Notes: a model not told the origin generated them from the sequence alone. Shown: positions 35,212 to 46,509, numbered from the stretch's first letter. The stretch is 64,000 nt of DNA from Comamonas composti DSM 21721 (GCF_000429845.1 NZ_AUCQ01000002.1:1-64000); one strand, 5' to 3'. Made by a program: numbers and translations.

Positions 35212-36576
35212 TTATTTCAGCCGCATCTCGGCCGCACGCGCATGGGCCTGCAGGCCTTCGCCATGGGCGAGCACCGAGGCGATGCCGCCCAGCACCTGGG
35301 CGCCGGCCTCGCTGACCTCGATGAGGCTGGAGCGCTTCTGGAAGTCATACACCCCCAGTGGCGAGGAAAAGCGTGCCGTGCCACTGGTCGGCAGCACGTG
35401 GTTGGGGCCGGCGCAGTAGTCGCCCAGGCTTTCCGAGGTATAGGCGCCGAGGAAGATCGCACCCGCATGCCTGAGCAAGGGCTCCCAGCGGTGCGGATCG
35501 CGGCTGGAGACTTCGAGGTGCTCGGGTGCGATGCGGTTGCTGATGGCGCAGGCCTCTTCCATGTCCCGGGTCAGAATCAGCGCCCCACGGTCGTTCAGGC
35601 TCTTGGCGATGATGGCTGCGCGCGGCATCTGGGGCAGCAGGCGGTCGATCTCGGCTTGAACGGCATCGATGTAGGCAGCATCCGGGCACAGCAAGATGCT
35701 TTGCGCCAGCTCGTCGTGTTCGGCCTGGCTGAACAAGTCCATGGCCACCCACTCGGGCGGCGTCGTGCCGTCGGCCAGCACCAGGATTTCCGAGGGCCCG
35801 GCAATCATGTCGATTCCGACCTGGCCGAACACGCGCTTCTTGGCACTGGCCACATAGGCATTGCCGGGCCCGGTGATCTTGTCCACGCGCGGTATATGGG
35901 CCGTGCCGTAGGCCAGGGCCGCCACGGCCTGGGCGCCGCCAATCGTGAAGGCCCGTGTGACGCCTGCCACATAGGCTGCAGCCAGCACCAGTTCGTTGCG
36001 CTCGCCGCGCGTGGCGGTGGCCGCGCCGGCGCCGCCGGTGGCCACGCTGCCGCGCACGGGCGTGGGAACGACCATGATGATGTCCTGCACACCGGCCACC
36101 GCAGCGGGAATGGCATTCATGAGCACGCTGGACGGATAGGCGGCCTTGCCGCCGGGCACGTAAATGCCCACCCGGTCCAGCGGCGTGACCTTCTGGCCCA
36201 GCAGCGAGCCTTCCTCGTCACGGTAGCTCCAGCTTTCGCCGCAGGCTTTTTTCTGGGCCTCGTGGTAGCTTTTGACGCGCCGGGCTGCGGCCTCCAGGGC
36301 CTGGCGCTGTGCGGCTGGCAGGCCGTCGAAGGCCGCCTTGAGCTCGTCCTTGCCGAGCTCCAGCGCCGCCATGCCGTCTGCGCTCAGCCCGTCGAAGCGC
36401 GCCGTGTATTCGAGCACGGCCGCATCGCCGCGCTGCTGCACATCGGCGAGGATGTCGGCCACACGCTGCTCTATGGCTGCATCCTGCTCGGCCGACCAAT
36501 GCAGGCGCTGCGCGAAATCATGCTCGAATTGCGCATCAGCGGTTGACAGTCGGGCGGGAGCAGCTACGTTTTGCAT
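35212..36576 (-). CDS. hisD: Histidinol dehydrogenase HisD
   Basis: HisD carries out the last two steps, histidinol to histidine, with NAD and Zn. Motifs seen include the [17 protein letters not shown] segment, [29 protein letters not shown] and the late [20 protein letters not shown] with a catalytic His. The ATG at 36576 gives 454 residues, a little above average because of the N terminus. It is 13 bases downstream of hisG. Confidence 0.96.
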   Translation of the reverse strand: MQNVAAPARLSTADAQFEHDFAQRLHWSAEQDAAIEQRVADILADVQQRGDAAVLEYTARFDGLSADGMAALELGKDELKAAFDGLPAAQRQALEAAARRVKSYHEAQKKACGESWSYRDEEGSLLGQKVTPLDRVGIYVPGGKAAYPSSVLMNAIPAAVAGVQDIIMVVPTPVRGSVATGGAGAATATRGERNELVLAAAYVAGVTRAFTIGGAQAVAALAYGTAHIPRVDKITGPGNAYVASAKKRVFGQVGIDMIAGPSEILVLADGTTPPEWVAMDLFSQAEHDELAQSILLCPDAAYIDAVQAEIDRLLPQMPRAAIIAKSLNDRGALILTRDMEEACAISNRIAPEHLEVSSRDPHRWEPLLRHAGAIFLGAYTSESLGDYCAGPNHVLPTSGTARFSSPLGVYDFQKRSSLIEVSEAGAQVLGGIASVLAHGEGLQAHARAAEMRLK

Positions 36577-36589
36577 AGTAGGGTGTCGG

Positions 36590-37230
36590 TTAATTCTTGG
36601 AAACGGCCGATGCAAACGCATCGATGATGGCGCGCAGCGGCGCCTGCTTGAGCTTGAGCGAGGCCTGGTTGACGATCAGGCGCGAGCTGATGTCCATGAT
36701 GGGCTCGACCTCGACCAGATCGTTGGCCCTGAGCGTATTGCCCGTGGAGACCAGGTCGACGATGGCATCGGCCATGCCGGTCAAGGGCGCGAGCTCCATG
36801 GAACCGTAGAGCTTGATCATGTCCACGTGCACACCCTTGGCCGCAAAGAAGTTGCGCGCAATCTCCGGGTACTTGGTGGCAATGCGCAGGCGTGCGCCCT
36901 GCTTGACCGCATGCGCGTAATCAAAGCCGTTGCGCACGGCCACGCTGATGCGGCAGCGCGCAATGCGCAGGTCCAGCGGCTGGTACAGGCCCTGGCCGCC
37001 ATGCTCGATCAGGGAGTCGAGACCGGCCACGCCCAGGTCGGCACCGCCGTATTCCACATAGACCGGAACATCGGAGGCACGCACCAGCACCACGCGCACA
37101 TGGCTTTGGTTGGTCTCGAAAATCAGCTTGCGCGATTTTTCTATGTCTTCGGTGACGGCAATGCCCGCTGCCGCCAGCAAGGGCACGGTTTCGTCATAGA
37201 TGCGGCCCTTGGACAGGGCAATGGTGATGC

Positions 37231-37234
<4 letters not shown>
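36590..37234 (-). CDS. hisG: ATP phosphoribosyltransferase HisG, short form
   Basis: HisG makes the first committed step from ATP and PRPP. At 214 residues it is the short, catalytic-only form, which lacks the C-terminal ACT-like regulatory domain and needs HisZ as partner. Seen are [10 protein letters not shown] at the start and the PRPP-binding segment [13 protein letters not shown]. hisZ is not in the window. The start overlaps the murA stop (ATGA). Confidence 0.95.
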
Positions 37235-38514
<1,280 letters not shown>

Positions 38515-38544
38515 GGCATCAAGCCTTGAATTGAAATAAAAAAC

Positions 38545-38600
38545 GCCTCAAACGCCCATCCAGCAAGCGCTACAAGCTATGAAATAAAGAGCAAACCAGA
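38545..38600. repeat. AGCGCTTG repeat half between ibaG and murA
   Basis: On the minus strand TGCTCTTTATTTCATAGCTT followed by GTAGCGCTTGCTGG matches the half-unit seen at 19161-19253 and 31586-31678. The second arm is poorly preserved. Here the edge is about 40 bases from the ibaG stop, so this copy does not touch a stop codon. Confidence 0.55.
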
Positions 38601-38644
38601 GCCACCCCCTGGCAGCCATGCAGCCCACAGAGCCCGGGCATGCG

Positions 38645-38887
38645 TCATTCGCCCTTTGCGGCCCATTCGGCAGGCGTGAATGTCTTCATGGACAGCGCAT
38701 GCACCTCGTCCGTGTGCATGCGCTGGCCCAGCGTGGCATAGACCAGGCGCTGGCGGCCCAGCAGGCGCAGGCCTTCGAATTCGGCCGAGACGATGGTCGC
38801 GAACCAGTGGCGGCCGTCGCCCTCGAGCGCAATATGCTCGCAGGCCAGGCCGGCGGCTATCAAGTCTTTGAGTTGATCTGCAGTCAT
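38645..38887 (-). CDS. ibaG: BolA-family protein (IbaG-like)
   Basis: The 80-residue protein has the class II KH-like BolA fold: GDGRHWFATIVSAEFEGLRLLGRQRLVYATLG, with the H in HTDEVHALSMKTFTP. BolA/IbaG proteins work with monothiol glutaredoxins in Fe-S trafficking. Its place just upstream of murA is the same as E. coli ibaG, which favours that orthologue. Confidence 0.85.
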   Translation of the reverse strand: MTADQLKDLIAAGLACEHIALEGDGRHWFATIVSAEFEGLRLLGRQRLVYATLGQRMHTDEVHALSMKTFTPAEWAAKGE

Positions 38888-38941
38888 ATCCGTTCAGTTA
38901 TCCAAAGCACATGCCCCAGTCTGAAAACCGGCACTCCCCGG

Positions 38942-39007
38942 CTCAGGGACGCAAGCCAGGCACCGCCCCTCCTTCAGAAGGAGACGGCCCAGCCGTTCAG
39001 GGGGCGT
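38942..39007 (-). repeat. ~85-bp interspersed repeat, copy C (diverged)
   Basis: On the minus strand it reads CGCCCCCTGAACGGCTGGGC, a TTCTGAAGGAG hairpin, then ...CTTGCGTCCCTGAG, the same sequence of blocks as copies A and B. It starts at the TGA stop of the ABC permease gene. Confidence 0.5.
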
Positions 39008-39762
39008 CAATTTCTTATCTTGTATCCCGTGCGCAGCAGATGGATGGCCAGCGCACTCACGGCCAGCCAGGCCGTGCCCACGATGGCCAGACTCATCCAG
39101 GGAGAAATATCGCTCTGGCCGAAGAACCCGTAGCGAAAGCCGTCGATCATGTAGAAAAACGGGTTCAGATGGCTGACAGTCTGCCAAAAAGGCGGCAGCG
39201 ATCCGATGGAATAGAACACGCCCGACAGAAAGGTCATGGGCATGATCAGAAAGTTCTGGAAGGCCGCCATCTGGTCGAACTTGTCGGCCCACAGCCCTGC
39301 GATCAGGCCCAGGGTGCCGAGCAGGGCTGCGCCCAGCAGGCCGAAGACCACGATCCACAGCGGCGCCGAGAACTCGGGCACGGCAAAGAACAAGGTCACC
39401 AGGAATACGCCCACACCCACGAGCAGGCCGCGCAGCACCGAAGCCCCGACATAGGCACCAAACCAGGCCCAGTGGGACAGCGGCGTCAGCAGCACGAACA
39501 CCATGGAGCCCATGATCTTGCTTTGCACGATGCTGGACGAGCTGTTGGCGAACGCGTTTTGCAGGACGCTCATCATCACCAGGCCCGGCACCAGGAAGGC
39601 CGTGTAGCTGATGCGCTCGTAGACCAGCACCCGGCCTTCGAGCACATGGCCAAAGATCAGCAGATACAGCACGGCCGTGAGCACGGGCGCGCCCACGGTC
39701 TGGAAGCTCACCTTCCAGAACCGCAGCACCTCTTTCTTGAGCAGGGTCTGCCAGCCGGTCAT
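39007..39762 (-). CDS. yadH: ABC-2 type transporter permease (YadH-like)
   Basis: The 251-residue protein has six predicted membrane helices and the ABC-2 signature LMPMTFLSGVFYSIGSLPPFWQ-type segment (MPMTFLSGVFYS at about 175). With the ATPase upstream it forms an exporter of YadGH type, substrate unknown. Its place between mlaB and ibaG is conserved in Burkholderiales. The start overlaps the ATPase stop by ATGA. Confidence 0.9.
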   Translation of the reverse strand: MTGWQTLLKKEVLRFWKVSFQTVGAPVLTAVLYLLIFGHVLEGRVLVYERISYTAFLVPGLVMMSVLQNAFANSSSSIVQSKIMGSMVFVLLTPLSHWAWFGAYVGASVLRGLLVGVGVFLVTLFFAVPEFSAPLWIVVFGLLGAALLGTLGLIAGLWADKFDQMAAFQNFLIMPMTFLSGVFYSIGSLPPFWQTVSHLNPFFYMIDGFRYGFFGQSDISPWMSLAIVGTAWLAVSALAIHLLRTGYKIRN

Positions 39763-40685
39763 GCGCCTGCCTCCGCCACCTGGGCCTGCTCGTTCATCAC
39801 ATGGATGAACACATCCTCGAGATCGGCGCGGCGTATCTCCACATCCTCGGGCACGACGCCACCCTGGCGCAGCCCGGCCAGCAGGGCTTCGACATCGCCC
39901 GCATCCTGGGCCGGAATCTGGACGATGCGCCCCGTGACGCGCGCACGCTGTGCAAGCGCGGGAGGCAGGGCCGCATCGGTCTTGAACTGCAGCACATTGC
40001 TCGAGGCCGACTTGAGCAGATCCGACATGCTGGAGAGCTTGACGATCTGCCCCTGCTTGAGCATGGCCACGCGATTGCAGAGCGCTTCCGCCTCCTCGAG
40101 GTAATGCGTGGTCAGAAGCACGGTATGTCCCTGGCGATTGAGCTTGGCGATGAAATGCCACAGCGTCTGGCGCAGCTCCACGTCCACGCCGGCCGTGGGC
40201 TCGTCGAGCACGATGATGGGCGGCCTGTGTACCAGGGCCTGGGCCACCAGCACGCGCCGCTTCATGCCGCCCGAAAGCTGACGCATATTGGCATTCGCCT
40301 TGTCGGCCAGACCCAGGCTTTCCAGCAGCTCGTCTATCCAGGCGTCGTTGTCCTTGACACCGAAATAGCCGGACTGAAAGCGCAGGGCCTCGCGCACCGA
40401 GAAAAAGGGATCGAAGACCAGCTCCTGGGGAACAATGCCCAGCTTGCGCCGTGCGTCCGCATAGTCGGCCTGCACATCGCTGCCCTGCACGAGCACGCGC
40501 CCGCTGCTGGCGCGCGACAGTCCGGCCAGGATGCTGATCAAGGTGGTCTTGCCCGCGCCATTGGGGCCGAGCAGTCCGAAGAACTCACCCTCTTCGATGT
40601 CCAGGCTCACATTGTTGAGTGCCTGGAACACGCCCTTGGGTGTCTGATAGTTCTTGGAGATGGATTGGAATGAGACGGCTGACAT
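39759..40685 (-). CDS. yadG: ABC-2 type transporter ATP-binding protein (YadG-like)
   Basis: The ATPase subunit shows Walker A (GPNGAGKTT near residue 40), signature LSGGMKRR near 140, Walker B IIVLDEPTAGVD and the H-loop TTHYLEEAE. About 308 residues from the ATG at 40685; a second ATG at 40697 would add four. It couples with the permease downstream and follows mlaB by about 110 bases. Confidence 0.92.
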   Translation of the reverse strand: MSAVSFQSISKNYQTPKGVFQALNNVSLDIEEGEFFGLLGPNGAGKTTLISILAGLSRASSGRVLVQGSDVQADYADARRKLGIVPQELVFDPFFSVREALRFQSGYFGVKDNDAWIDELLESLGLADKANANMRQLSGGMKRRVLVAQALVHRPPIIVLDEPTAGVDVELRQTLWHFIAKLNRQGHTVLLTTHYLEEAEALCNRVAMLKQGQIVKLSSMSDLLKSASSNVLQFKTDAALPPALAQRARVTGRIVQIPAQDAGDVEALLAGLRQGGVVPEDVEIRRADLEDVFIHVMNEQAQVAEAGA

Positions 40686-40797
40686 GGGAGGCGCCATTCT
40701 AGGGCCTTGCCGTCAAGCCTGCGCCCGCAGGCCTTTATGAGCGCGACCCGGTCCCCGGGACCTCATCGCGCAGCCGACGCGACACAAATCGAATGCC

Positions 40798-41094
40798 TCA
40801 TGCAGCAGCTGCAGGGTGAGCCGGCGGCTGCAGCAGGCCATCCACGCCATACAGGACCGCCATGGAGCGCAGCCCCTTGGGCAAGCCCTTGACCAGCAGC
40901 TGCTTGCCCGCCTCCTGGGCTGCACGCCGGCATGCGAGCAGCACGGCCAGGGCCGAGGAATCAAAGACTTCAATGCGGCTCGCATCCATGACCACCTGCT
41001 GAGCCTGTGCTGCCTCGACCTTGGGCCTGAGCTGCAAAAGGCAGTTGCGCGCCTGGCGATACGTCAACTCACGGGGAAGCTCTAGTGTGGTCAT
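40798..41094 (-). CDS. mlaB: STAS-domain protein MlaB
   Basis: MlaB is the cytoplasmic STAS subunit that stabilises the MlaFE ATPase complex in phospholipid trafficking. The 98-residue protein shows the STAS helix motif DASRIEVFDSSALAVLLACRR. It follows mlaC by 18 bases. Confidence 0.88.
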   Translation of the reverse strand: MTTLELPRELTYRQARNCLLQLRPKVEAAQAQQVVMDASRIEVFDSSALAVLLACRRAAQEAGKQLLVKGLPKGLRSMAVLYGVDGLLQPPAHPAAAA

Positions 41095-41112
41095 GGGGAG
41101 GGGTGATTCCTA

Positions 41113-41748
41113 TCAGCTCTTGCCGCCAGTGGCCGGCATCTTGCTGCGCGAAGCCAGGCTTTCGATCAGGCCATCGATGCCGCGCGCATTGATCTCCTGC
41201 GCGAACTGGCTGCGATAGGTATCGACCAGCCACACGCCCAGCACGTTGAGGTTGTAGATGCGCCAGCCATCGGCGGTCTTTTCCAGACGATAGTCGAGCT
41301 GCACGGGGTCGCCGCGCCCCAGGATCTCGGAGCGCACCAGCACATCGGTGTCGCCAGGCGCAGCGCGCAAGGGCTTGAGATTGATGGTCTGGTCGGTGAC
41401 CTCATGAAGTGCGCCCGAATAGGTACGCACCAGCAAGGCCTTGAACTCTTCCTGCAGGCGCTGCTGCTGCTCGGGCGTGGCCTTGCGCCAGGAAGGGCCC
41501 ACGGCAGCCGAAGTCATGCGCCTGAAATTCACATAGGGCATGACTTTTTCGTTGACCAGGGCATTCACCCTGGAGGGATCGCCGCCGCGCAGCTGAGGAT
41601 CCTTCTTGATGGTCTCGAGCACATCGCTGGAGACACGCTTGATCAACCCATCAGGGCTTTCATCGGCCGCATGCGCAGGCATGAAGCCCCAGGCCCCCAG
41701 GGCCAGCACGGAGGCTGCAGCGGCATTCCAGATACGTCGATTGATCAT
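41113..41748 (-). CDS. mlaC: Periplasmic phospholipid carrier MlaC
   Basis: MlaC shuttles phospholipid between the outer-membrane MlaA complex and the inner-membrane MlaFEDB complex. A signal peptide ends near MPAHA (residue 27). The MlaC/Ttg2D domain follows, with FRRMTSAAVGPSWRKATPEQQQRL and the late VLGVWLVDTYRSQFAQEI. 211 residues, GGAAGAG before the ATG at 41748. Confidence 0.93.
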   Translation of the reverse strand: MINRRIWNAAAASVLALGAWGFMPAHAADESPDGLIKRVSSDVLETIKKDPQLRGGDPSRVNALVNEKVMPYVNFRRMTSAAVGPSWRKATPEQQQRLQEEFKALLVRTYSGALHEVTDQTINLKPLRAAPGDTDVLVRSEILGRGDPVQLDYRLEKTADGWRIYNLNVLGVWLVDTYRSQFAQEINARGIDGLIESLASRSKMPATGGKS

Positions 41749-41875
41749 GACTCTTCCTTTCCAAGAGACAGAGCCGCCCTGGGCCGCCCCGCCCTGATCT
41801 TGCACAAATTTCTTTTCAGCCAGGAAAGCCCCTGGCTTTTAGGTCTTTGAATGTTACCCGGGCAGAACCAGACGG

Positions 41876-42637
41876 CTATTCATCCTCATCGGGCGGCAGA
41901 CGCCCGGAATCGTCGTCGTAGTCGTCGTCGAGCCGGCCATCACCGCCTGAACCGCCTGACTTGCGAAAGCCCAGATAGACATCACGCGTCAGGCTGTACT
42001 TGTCCAGGGCCACGGAATCGAGCAGGTCCGTGGTCCCCAGCAGCGAGGCACGCAGGTCCACATAGCGCAGCGCATACATGCTGTTGCGCACGGACACATC
42101 GCCAACCGCCGTGATCGGATTGCCCAGCCAGTCCACAGGCAGGCCAGCAGTATCGCGCACCGTCGAAGGCCCCAGCAAAGGCAGGACCAAGTAAGGACCC
42201 GAGGGCACGCCCCAGCTGCCCAGGGTCTGACCGAAATCCTGCTTGCGCCGCTGTATGCCAGCCTCGGTGGCCACGTCGAAAAGACCGCCTATGCCGAACA
42301 CCGTATTCACGGAAAAGCGCACGATGGAGTTGTAGGCACCCTCGCCCTCGCCCTGGAGCAGGTTGTTCACAAAGGACCAGGCATCGCCGAGGTTGGCAAA
42401 AAAGTTGCCCACCCCTTCACGCGCCACACGTGGCGTCACTTTCTTGTAGGCCGTGGCCACAGGCTTGAGAACCGCTTTGTCGAGTCCGTCATTGAACTCG
42501 TACATGCCACGGTTGAAGGACTCGAAAGGGTCGCGGGGATTGGGCTCACCCGTGGTCGTCGCACATCCTGCGAGCAGCGAGGTCAGTGCCACGCCCAGCA
42601 GCAATGAGCGGTATCGTGCGTTATGGCTTGCTTTCAT
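41876..42637 (-). CDS. mlaA: Outer-membrane lipoprotein MlaA (VacJ)
   Basis: MlaA is a ring-shaped lipoprotein that removes phospholipids from the outer leaflet. The lipobox LLAGC gives Cys25. The DPFESFNRGMYEFND start of the domain and the GLPLVLPLLGPST-like segment (GPYLVLPLLGPSTVRD) are typical. The C-terminal 25 residues are an acidic, Asp-rich tail. Placement inside the mla operon, between mlaD and mlaC, is usual in betaproteobacteria. Confidence 0.95.
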   Translation of the reverse strand: MKASHNARYRSLLLGVALTSLLAGCATTTGEPNPRDPFESFNRGMYEFNDGLDKAVLKPVATAYKKVTPRVAREGVGNFFANLGDAWSFVNNLLQGEGEGAYNSIVRFSVNTVFGIGGLFDVATEAGIQRRKQDFGQTLGSWGVPSGPYLVLPLLGPSTVRDTAGLPVDWLGNPITAVGDVSVRNSMYALRYVDLRASLLGTTDLLDSVALDKYSLTRDVYLGFRKSGGSGGDGRLDDDYDDDSGRLPPDEDE

Positions 42638-43122
42638 TATTTCTCACCCCCTCCAACGGCAGTACCTCCCTGCTCGGCCTTGCCGTAAAGAAACTGGCCT
42701 ATGAGGTTTTCGAGCACCACGGCTGACTGCGTGGATGTAAGCCTGTCGCCAGACTGCAGATCCTGCTCGTCGGCTCCAGCCTCTATGCCTATGTACTGAT
42801 CCCCGAGCAGACCGCTGGTCAGAATCTTGAGCGAGCTGTCCTTGGGGAACTTATACCGGGTCTCCAGCGCCAGTGCCACCGTGGCCTGGTACAACTGGTC
42901 ATCAAAGGTAATCGACTCCACGCGCCCCACGACCACACCCGCGCTGCGCACGGCGGCCTTGGGCTTGAGCCCGCCTATGTTGTCGAAGCGGGCCGTCACC
43001 TGATAGGTCTTCTCGAAGCTCAGGCTCAGCAGGTTGGCCGACTGCAGCGCCAGAAACACCAGCGCCGCAGCACCGATCAGCACGAACAGTCCGACCCAGA
43101 CATCACTCTTGGATTGCTGCAT
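42637..43122 (-). CDS. mlaD: MCE-domain protein MlaD
   Basis: MlaD is the hexameric substrate-binding component in the periplasm, anchored by one N-terminal helix (about 9-28). The MCE domain covers about 38-117, with FDNIGGLKPKAAVRSAGVVVGRV and the SGLLGDQYIGIE signature. The 161-residue length is normal. The stop overlaps the mlaA start (TAATG). Confidence 0.94.
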   Translation of the reverse strand: MQQSKSDVWVGLFVLIGAAALVFLALQSANLLSLSFEKTYQVTARFDNIGGLKPKAAVRSAGVVVGRVESITFDDQLYQATVALALETRYKFPKDSSLKILTSGLLGDQYIGIEAGADEQDLQSGDRLTSTQSAVVLENLIGQFLYGKAEQGGTAVGGGEK

Positions 43123-43149
43123 GTTTTGTTTTCCTTGTTTGCCCTGCGC

Positions 43150-43932
43150 TCAAAGACTGAACATCGTGGCCGTGAGCAGAAAATCCAGCCCCAGCACGGC
43201 CAGCGAGGCCATGACCACGGTGCGCGTAGTCGCGCGCGAAACGCCCTCTGGCGTGGGCTTGGCCGCATAGCCTTCAAGCAGGGCGATGAAAGTCACGGCA
43301 AGACCGAAAACCAGGCTTTTGATCACGCCGTTGCCCAGGTCATACCACCAGTCGACGCCATCTTGCATCTGTCCCCAGAAAGCACCGCCATCGACACCGA
43401 TCATGACCACGCCCACCAGCCAGCCGCCGATCACGCCCACGGCGCTGAACACCGCCGCCAGCAGTGGCATGACCATCAGACCCGCCCAGAAGCGTGGCGC
43501 CAGGATGCGACGTACGGGATCCACGGCCATCATCTCCATGGCCGACAGTTGCTCGCCGGCCTTCATCAGGCCGATCTCGGCCGTAAGCGCCGTACCCGCA
43601 CGCCCCGCAAACAGCAAGGCCGTGACCACGGGCCCGAGCTCGCGCACCAGGGACAGGGCCACCAGCAGCCCCAGGGCCTCGGCCGAGCCGTAGCGCTGCA
43701 AGGTGTAATAGCCTTGCAGCCCCAGCACGAATCCCACGAACAGGCCCGAGACACCGATGATGGCCAGCGAGTAATTGCCTAAAAAATGGATTTGATCGCC
43801 GATGAGACGCGGTCGGCGCAGAGCAGGCCCCAGCGACAGCAACAACTGCCACAGCAGGCGCGTGCCCGCCCCCAGATTCGCGAGCTGTCGGCGCACGGCT
43901 GCGCCTATGCGTGCGGGATGCAGACAGTTCAT
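43150..43932 (-). CDS. mlaE: Phospholipid ABC permease MlaE
   Basis: MlaE is the membrane subunit of the Mla ABC transporter. The 260-residue protein has about five helices and the conserved LGLLVALSLVRELGPVVTALLFAGRAGTALTAEIG and PRFWAGLMVMPLL segments. The start overlaps the mlaF stop (ATGA). Confidence 0.95.
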   Translation of the reverse strand: MNCLHPARIGAAVRRQLANLGAGTRLLWQLLLSLGPALRRPRLIGDQIHFLGNYSLAIIGVSGLFVGFVLGLQGYYTLQRYGSAEALGLLVALSLVRELGPVVTALLFAGRAGTALTAEIGLMKAGEQLSAMEMMAVDPVRRILAPRFWAGLMVMPLLAAVFSAVGVIGGWLVGVVMIGVDGGAFWGQMQDGVDWWYDLGNGVIKSLVFGLAVTFIALLEGYAAKPTPEGVSRATTRTVVMASLAVLGLDFLLTATMFSL

Positions 43933-44756
43933 CTGCGCCTCCTGCGGGACTCGGCGCTCGTGCCAAAGTCCTGCTCGGCAGAAACACCGGGGTAATGGAA
44001 GGGCACAGGCCCCGTCGGCCTCGCATTGATGAACTGCTGCACCAGAGGGTCCGGGTTTTGCCTCACCTCATCCGGAGACCCCTGGGCCGCCACACCGCCC
44101 TCGCCCAAAATCACCACATGGTCGGCCACATGAAAGGTCTCCTCCAGGTCGTGAGACACCAGGATCGAGGTCAGGCCCATGGCATCGTTGAGCTGACGTA
44201 TGAGCTGGGCCGCAGTCCCCAGGGAGATCGGATCCAGGCCCGCAAACGGCTCGTCATACATGATGAGCTCGGGATCAAGTGCAATCGCGCGCGCCAGCGC
44301 CACGCGCCTGGCCATGCCGCCCGATATCTCGCTGGGCATCAGGGAACGCGCTCCCCGCAGCCCTACGGCATGGAGCTTCATGAGGACGATGTCACGCACC
44401 AGCTCCTGCGGCAGATCCGTATGCTCGCGCAGTGGAAAGGCCACGTTGTCGAACACGTTCATGTCCGTGAACAAGGCACCGAACTGGAACAGCATGCCCA
44501 TGCGCCGGCGCGCGGCATACAGGGCCTGGGCATCCATGGCGCCCACATCCTGGCCGTCGAACAGCACCTGGCCCTGCTGCGCCTTTTGCTGCCCGCCCAC
44601 CAGCCTGAGCACCGTGGTCTTGCCTCCGCCCGAAGCGCCCATCAAGGCGGTGACCTTGCCCCGAGGAACCTGCAGCGACAGGTCACGCAAGATGAGGCGC
44701 TGACCATAGCCAAAGCCAACGTTGCGCAATTCCACGAGAGGGGGGGAGGATGTCAT
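43929..44756 (-). CDS. mlaF: Phospholipid ABC ATPase MlaF
   Basis: MlaF is the ATPase of the MlaFEDB complex. Walker A GASGGGKTT is near residue 40, the signature ISGGMARRVALARA near 143 and Walker B LIMYDEPFAGLDP near 164; the H-loop is VSHDLEE. 275 residues, with an Arg-rich C terminus. It is the first gene of the long minus-strand operon. A hairpin (AATATC...GATATT, about 44774-44796) lies in its 5' leader. Confidence 0.95.
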   Translation of the reverse strand: MTSSPPLVELRNVGFGYGQRLILRDLSLQVPRGKVTALMGASGGGKTTVLRLVGGQQKAQQGQVLFDGQDVGAMDAQALYAARRRMGMLFQFGALFTDMNVFDNVAFPLREHTDLPQELVRDIVLMKLHAVGLRGARSLMPSEISGGMARRVALARAIALDPELIMYDEPFAGLDPISLGTAAQLIRQLNDAMGLTSILVSHDLEETFHVADHVVILGEGGVAAQGSPDEVRQNPDPLVQQFINARPTGPVPFHYPGVSAEQDFGTSAESRRRRR

Positions 44757-44897
44757 TCTGAAGATTCAATCGAAATATCAGGAAAACCCGATATTTTGCA
44801 GGCGCCTGAAGAGTGAGCATAGCAAAGCTCTACAGCAAACATACATTCATGAATGTTTTTAAATCCATGCAGCACAAAATGCTCTCAAATACATAGC

Positions 44898-44934
44898 AAA
44901 AATCCCCTGGGAAACAAGCTTTTCACCGGGATTT
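44898..44934 (-). terminator. Terminator of the amino-acid ABC ATPase gene
   Basis: AAATCCC and GGGATTT enclose an inner GAAA/TTTC stem, followed on the minus strand by a T-rich tract. It lies 34 bases beyond the stop at 44969. Confidence 0.65.
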
Positions 44935-44968
44935 CCACAATAATCATCAGCCCCAGCAAGATGTTTTT

Positions 44969-45742
44969 TTACAACATGCTTTGCAAAAAGGCCACGGTTC
45001 TGGCCAGGCTGGGCGCAGCAAAGAATGCTTCCGCCGGCCCTTGTTCGATGACTTTGCCCTGGTCCATGAAGATCACCCGGTTGGCCACTTCACGGGCAAA
45101 TCCCATTTCGTGGGTGACCACCAGCATGGTCATGTGCTCCTGGGCCAATTCGCGCATAGTGCGCAAAACCTCGCCCGTGAGCTCGGGGTCCAGGGCCGAG
45201 GTCGGCTCGTCGAACAGCAGTATCTCGGGCTCCATGGCCAGCGCACGGGCTATCGCCACACGCTGCTTTTGTCCGCCCGAAAGGCGGTTGGGATAGGCGT
45301 CGCGCTTTTCGAGCAAGCCCACTTTCTTGAGCAGGGCTTCGGCCTTGGGCTGTATCTGCTCGCGCTTGAGGCCTTTGACGACCATTGGTGCTTCGATGAT
45401 GTTCTCGAGTACCGTCAGGTGCGGGAACAAGTTGAACGACTGGAACACCATGCCCATCTTGCGCCCGATACGGCGTATCTCGGCATCGCCTGCATAGCGC
45501 GCCTGGCCCGAGGCCCCGGTCTCTACCAGGACTTCGCCTTCCACAAGAATGCTGCCGCTGTCCACGGTTTCCAGATGATTGAGGCAGCGCAGGAATGTGC
45601 TCTTGCCGGAGCCCGAAGGGCCGATCACGGCCACAACCTCGCCACGCTGCAATTCCAGGGACACCCCCTTGAGCACCGGCGTTCCGCCAAACCCCTTGTG
45701 AATGTCCTGGGCGGAAATCATCACTTCAGTTGCCACACCCAT
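44969..45742 (-). CDS. Polar amino-acid ABC transporter ATP-binding protein
   Basis: This is a GlnQ/HisP-type ATPase: Walker [10 protein letters not shown] near residue 40, RMGMVFQ-type Q-loop, signature RLSGGQKQR and Walker [16 protein letters not shown]. An insertion after LVEGEVLV is of the HisP kind. The ATG at 45742 has GGAGAATTGAG upstream and gives 257 residues. It serves with the permease and binding protein encoded upstream. Confidence 0.92.
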   Translation of the reverse strand: MGVATEVMISAQDIHKGFGGTPVLKGVSLELQRGEVVAVIGPSGSGKSTFLRCLNHLETVDSGSILVEGEVLVETGASGQARYAGDAEIRRIGRKMGMVFQSFNLFPHLTVLENIIEAPMVVKGLKREQIQPKAEALLKKVGLLEKRDAYPNRLSGGQKQRVAIARALAMEPEILLFDEPTSALDPELTGEVLRTMRELAQEHMTMLVVTHEMGFAREVANRVIFMDQGKVIEQGPAEAFFAAPSLARTVAFLQSML

Positions 45743-45800
45743 CTCAATTCTCCATGGCGCTTTGCGCCGCCCACATCCCATGAAGCCGGCGTCCATCCAA

Positions 45801-45858
45801 GTCAGGGTCTGCGAGGCTATCGCCCCCTTGAAGGGAAGCAGCACAGCACCCCAGGGGC
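45801..45858 (-). repeat. ~85-bp interspersed repeat, copy D (short, diverged)
   Basis: On the minus strand it starts directly after the permease TAA stop as GCCCCTGGGGTGCTGTGCTG, then CTTCCCTTCAAGGGGGCGAT and AGCCTCGCAGACCCTGAC. The order of blocks matches copy A. It lies inside an operon, between permease and ATPase genes. Confidence 0.45.
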
Positions 45859-46509
45859 TTACTCATATCGCGCATGACGTTTTTCCAGGTATTGAAAGAT
45901 CCAGGTCAGCACCAGCGTCATCGCGAGGTAGAAGGCTGCAGCCACCACGAACGGTGTGATCGTGAAGTCGCGCTGCACGATTCCACGCGCCGCGCGCAGC
46001 AGATCATTCAGGGCCAGCACGTAAATCAGCGAGGTGTCCTTGACCAGCGTAATCGTCTCATTGCTTACGGGCGGCAGAATTCGCGACCACATCTGGGGAA
46101 GAATGATGCGGCGCATGGTCTGCCCATAGGTCATGCCCAGCACCTTGGCACCCTCGTACTGCCCCCGATCTATGGACTGTATGCCGGCGCGAAAAATCTC
46201 GGCGAAATACGCTGCATAGTTGAGCGTGAACGCAAACACGGCTGCTGGAAAGTCGGGCAAACGCACGCCGATCACCGGCACGAACGGCAGAGCGAAATAA
46301 ATGAACAGCATCTGCAGCATCAGCGGCGTGCCGCGCATCAACCAGATATAGCCACCGACCAGGCCGCTGACACCTGGCAGCTTGGAGATGCGCAGCAGCG
46401 CTAGAGTCAGCCCCAGCGGAATCGCCAGCACCAGCGTGATGGCAAAAAGCTTGAGGGTGACCAGGGCACCACTGCCCAGGGGGCCCAAAAGAGAGATTAC
46501 ATATTCCAT
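45859..46509 (-). CDS. Polar amino-acid ABC transporter permease
   Basis: The 216-residue HisMQ-type permease has five helices and the EAA-like loop [21 protein letters not shown] that contacts the ATPase. There is a single permease gene, so it probably works as a homodimer. Confidence 0.92.
   Translation of the reverse strand: MEYVISLLGPLGSGALVTLKLFAITLVLAIPLGLTLALLRISKLPGVSGLVGGYIWLMRGTPLMLQMLFIYFALPFVPVIGVRLPDFPAAVFAFTLNYAAYFAEIFRAGIQSIDRGQYEGAKVLGMTYGQTMRRIILPQMWSRILPPVSNETITLVKDTSLIYVLALNDLLRAARGIVQRDFTITPFVVAAAFYLAMTLVLTWIFQYLEKRHARYE

Noticed and set aside
35071-36546. A 491-codon plus-strand frame opposite hisD
   Set aside because: Antisense shadow of hisD with no motif or start signal.
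44843-44856. Perfect palindrome ACATTCATGAATGT followed by TTTTT upstream of mlaF
   Set aside because: It could be a plus-strand terminator, but no plus-strand gene precedes it; on the minus strand it is only one short palindrome in an AT-rich gap.
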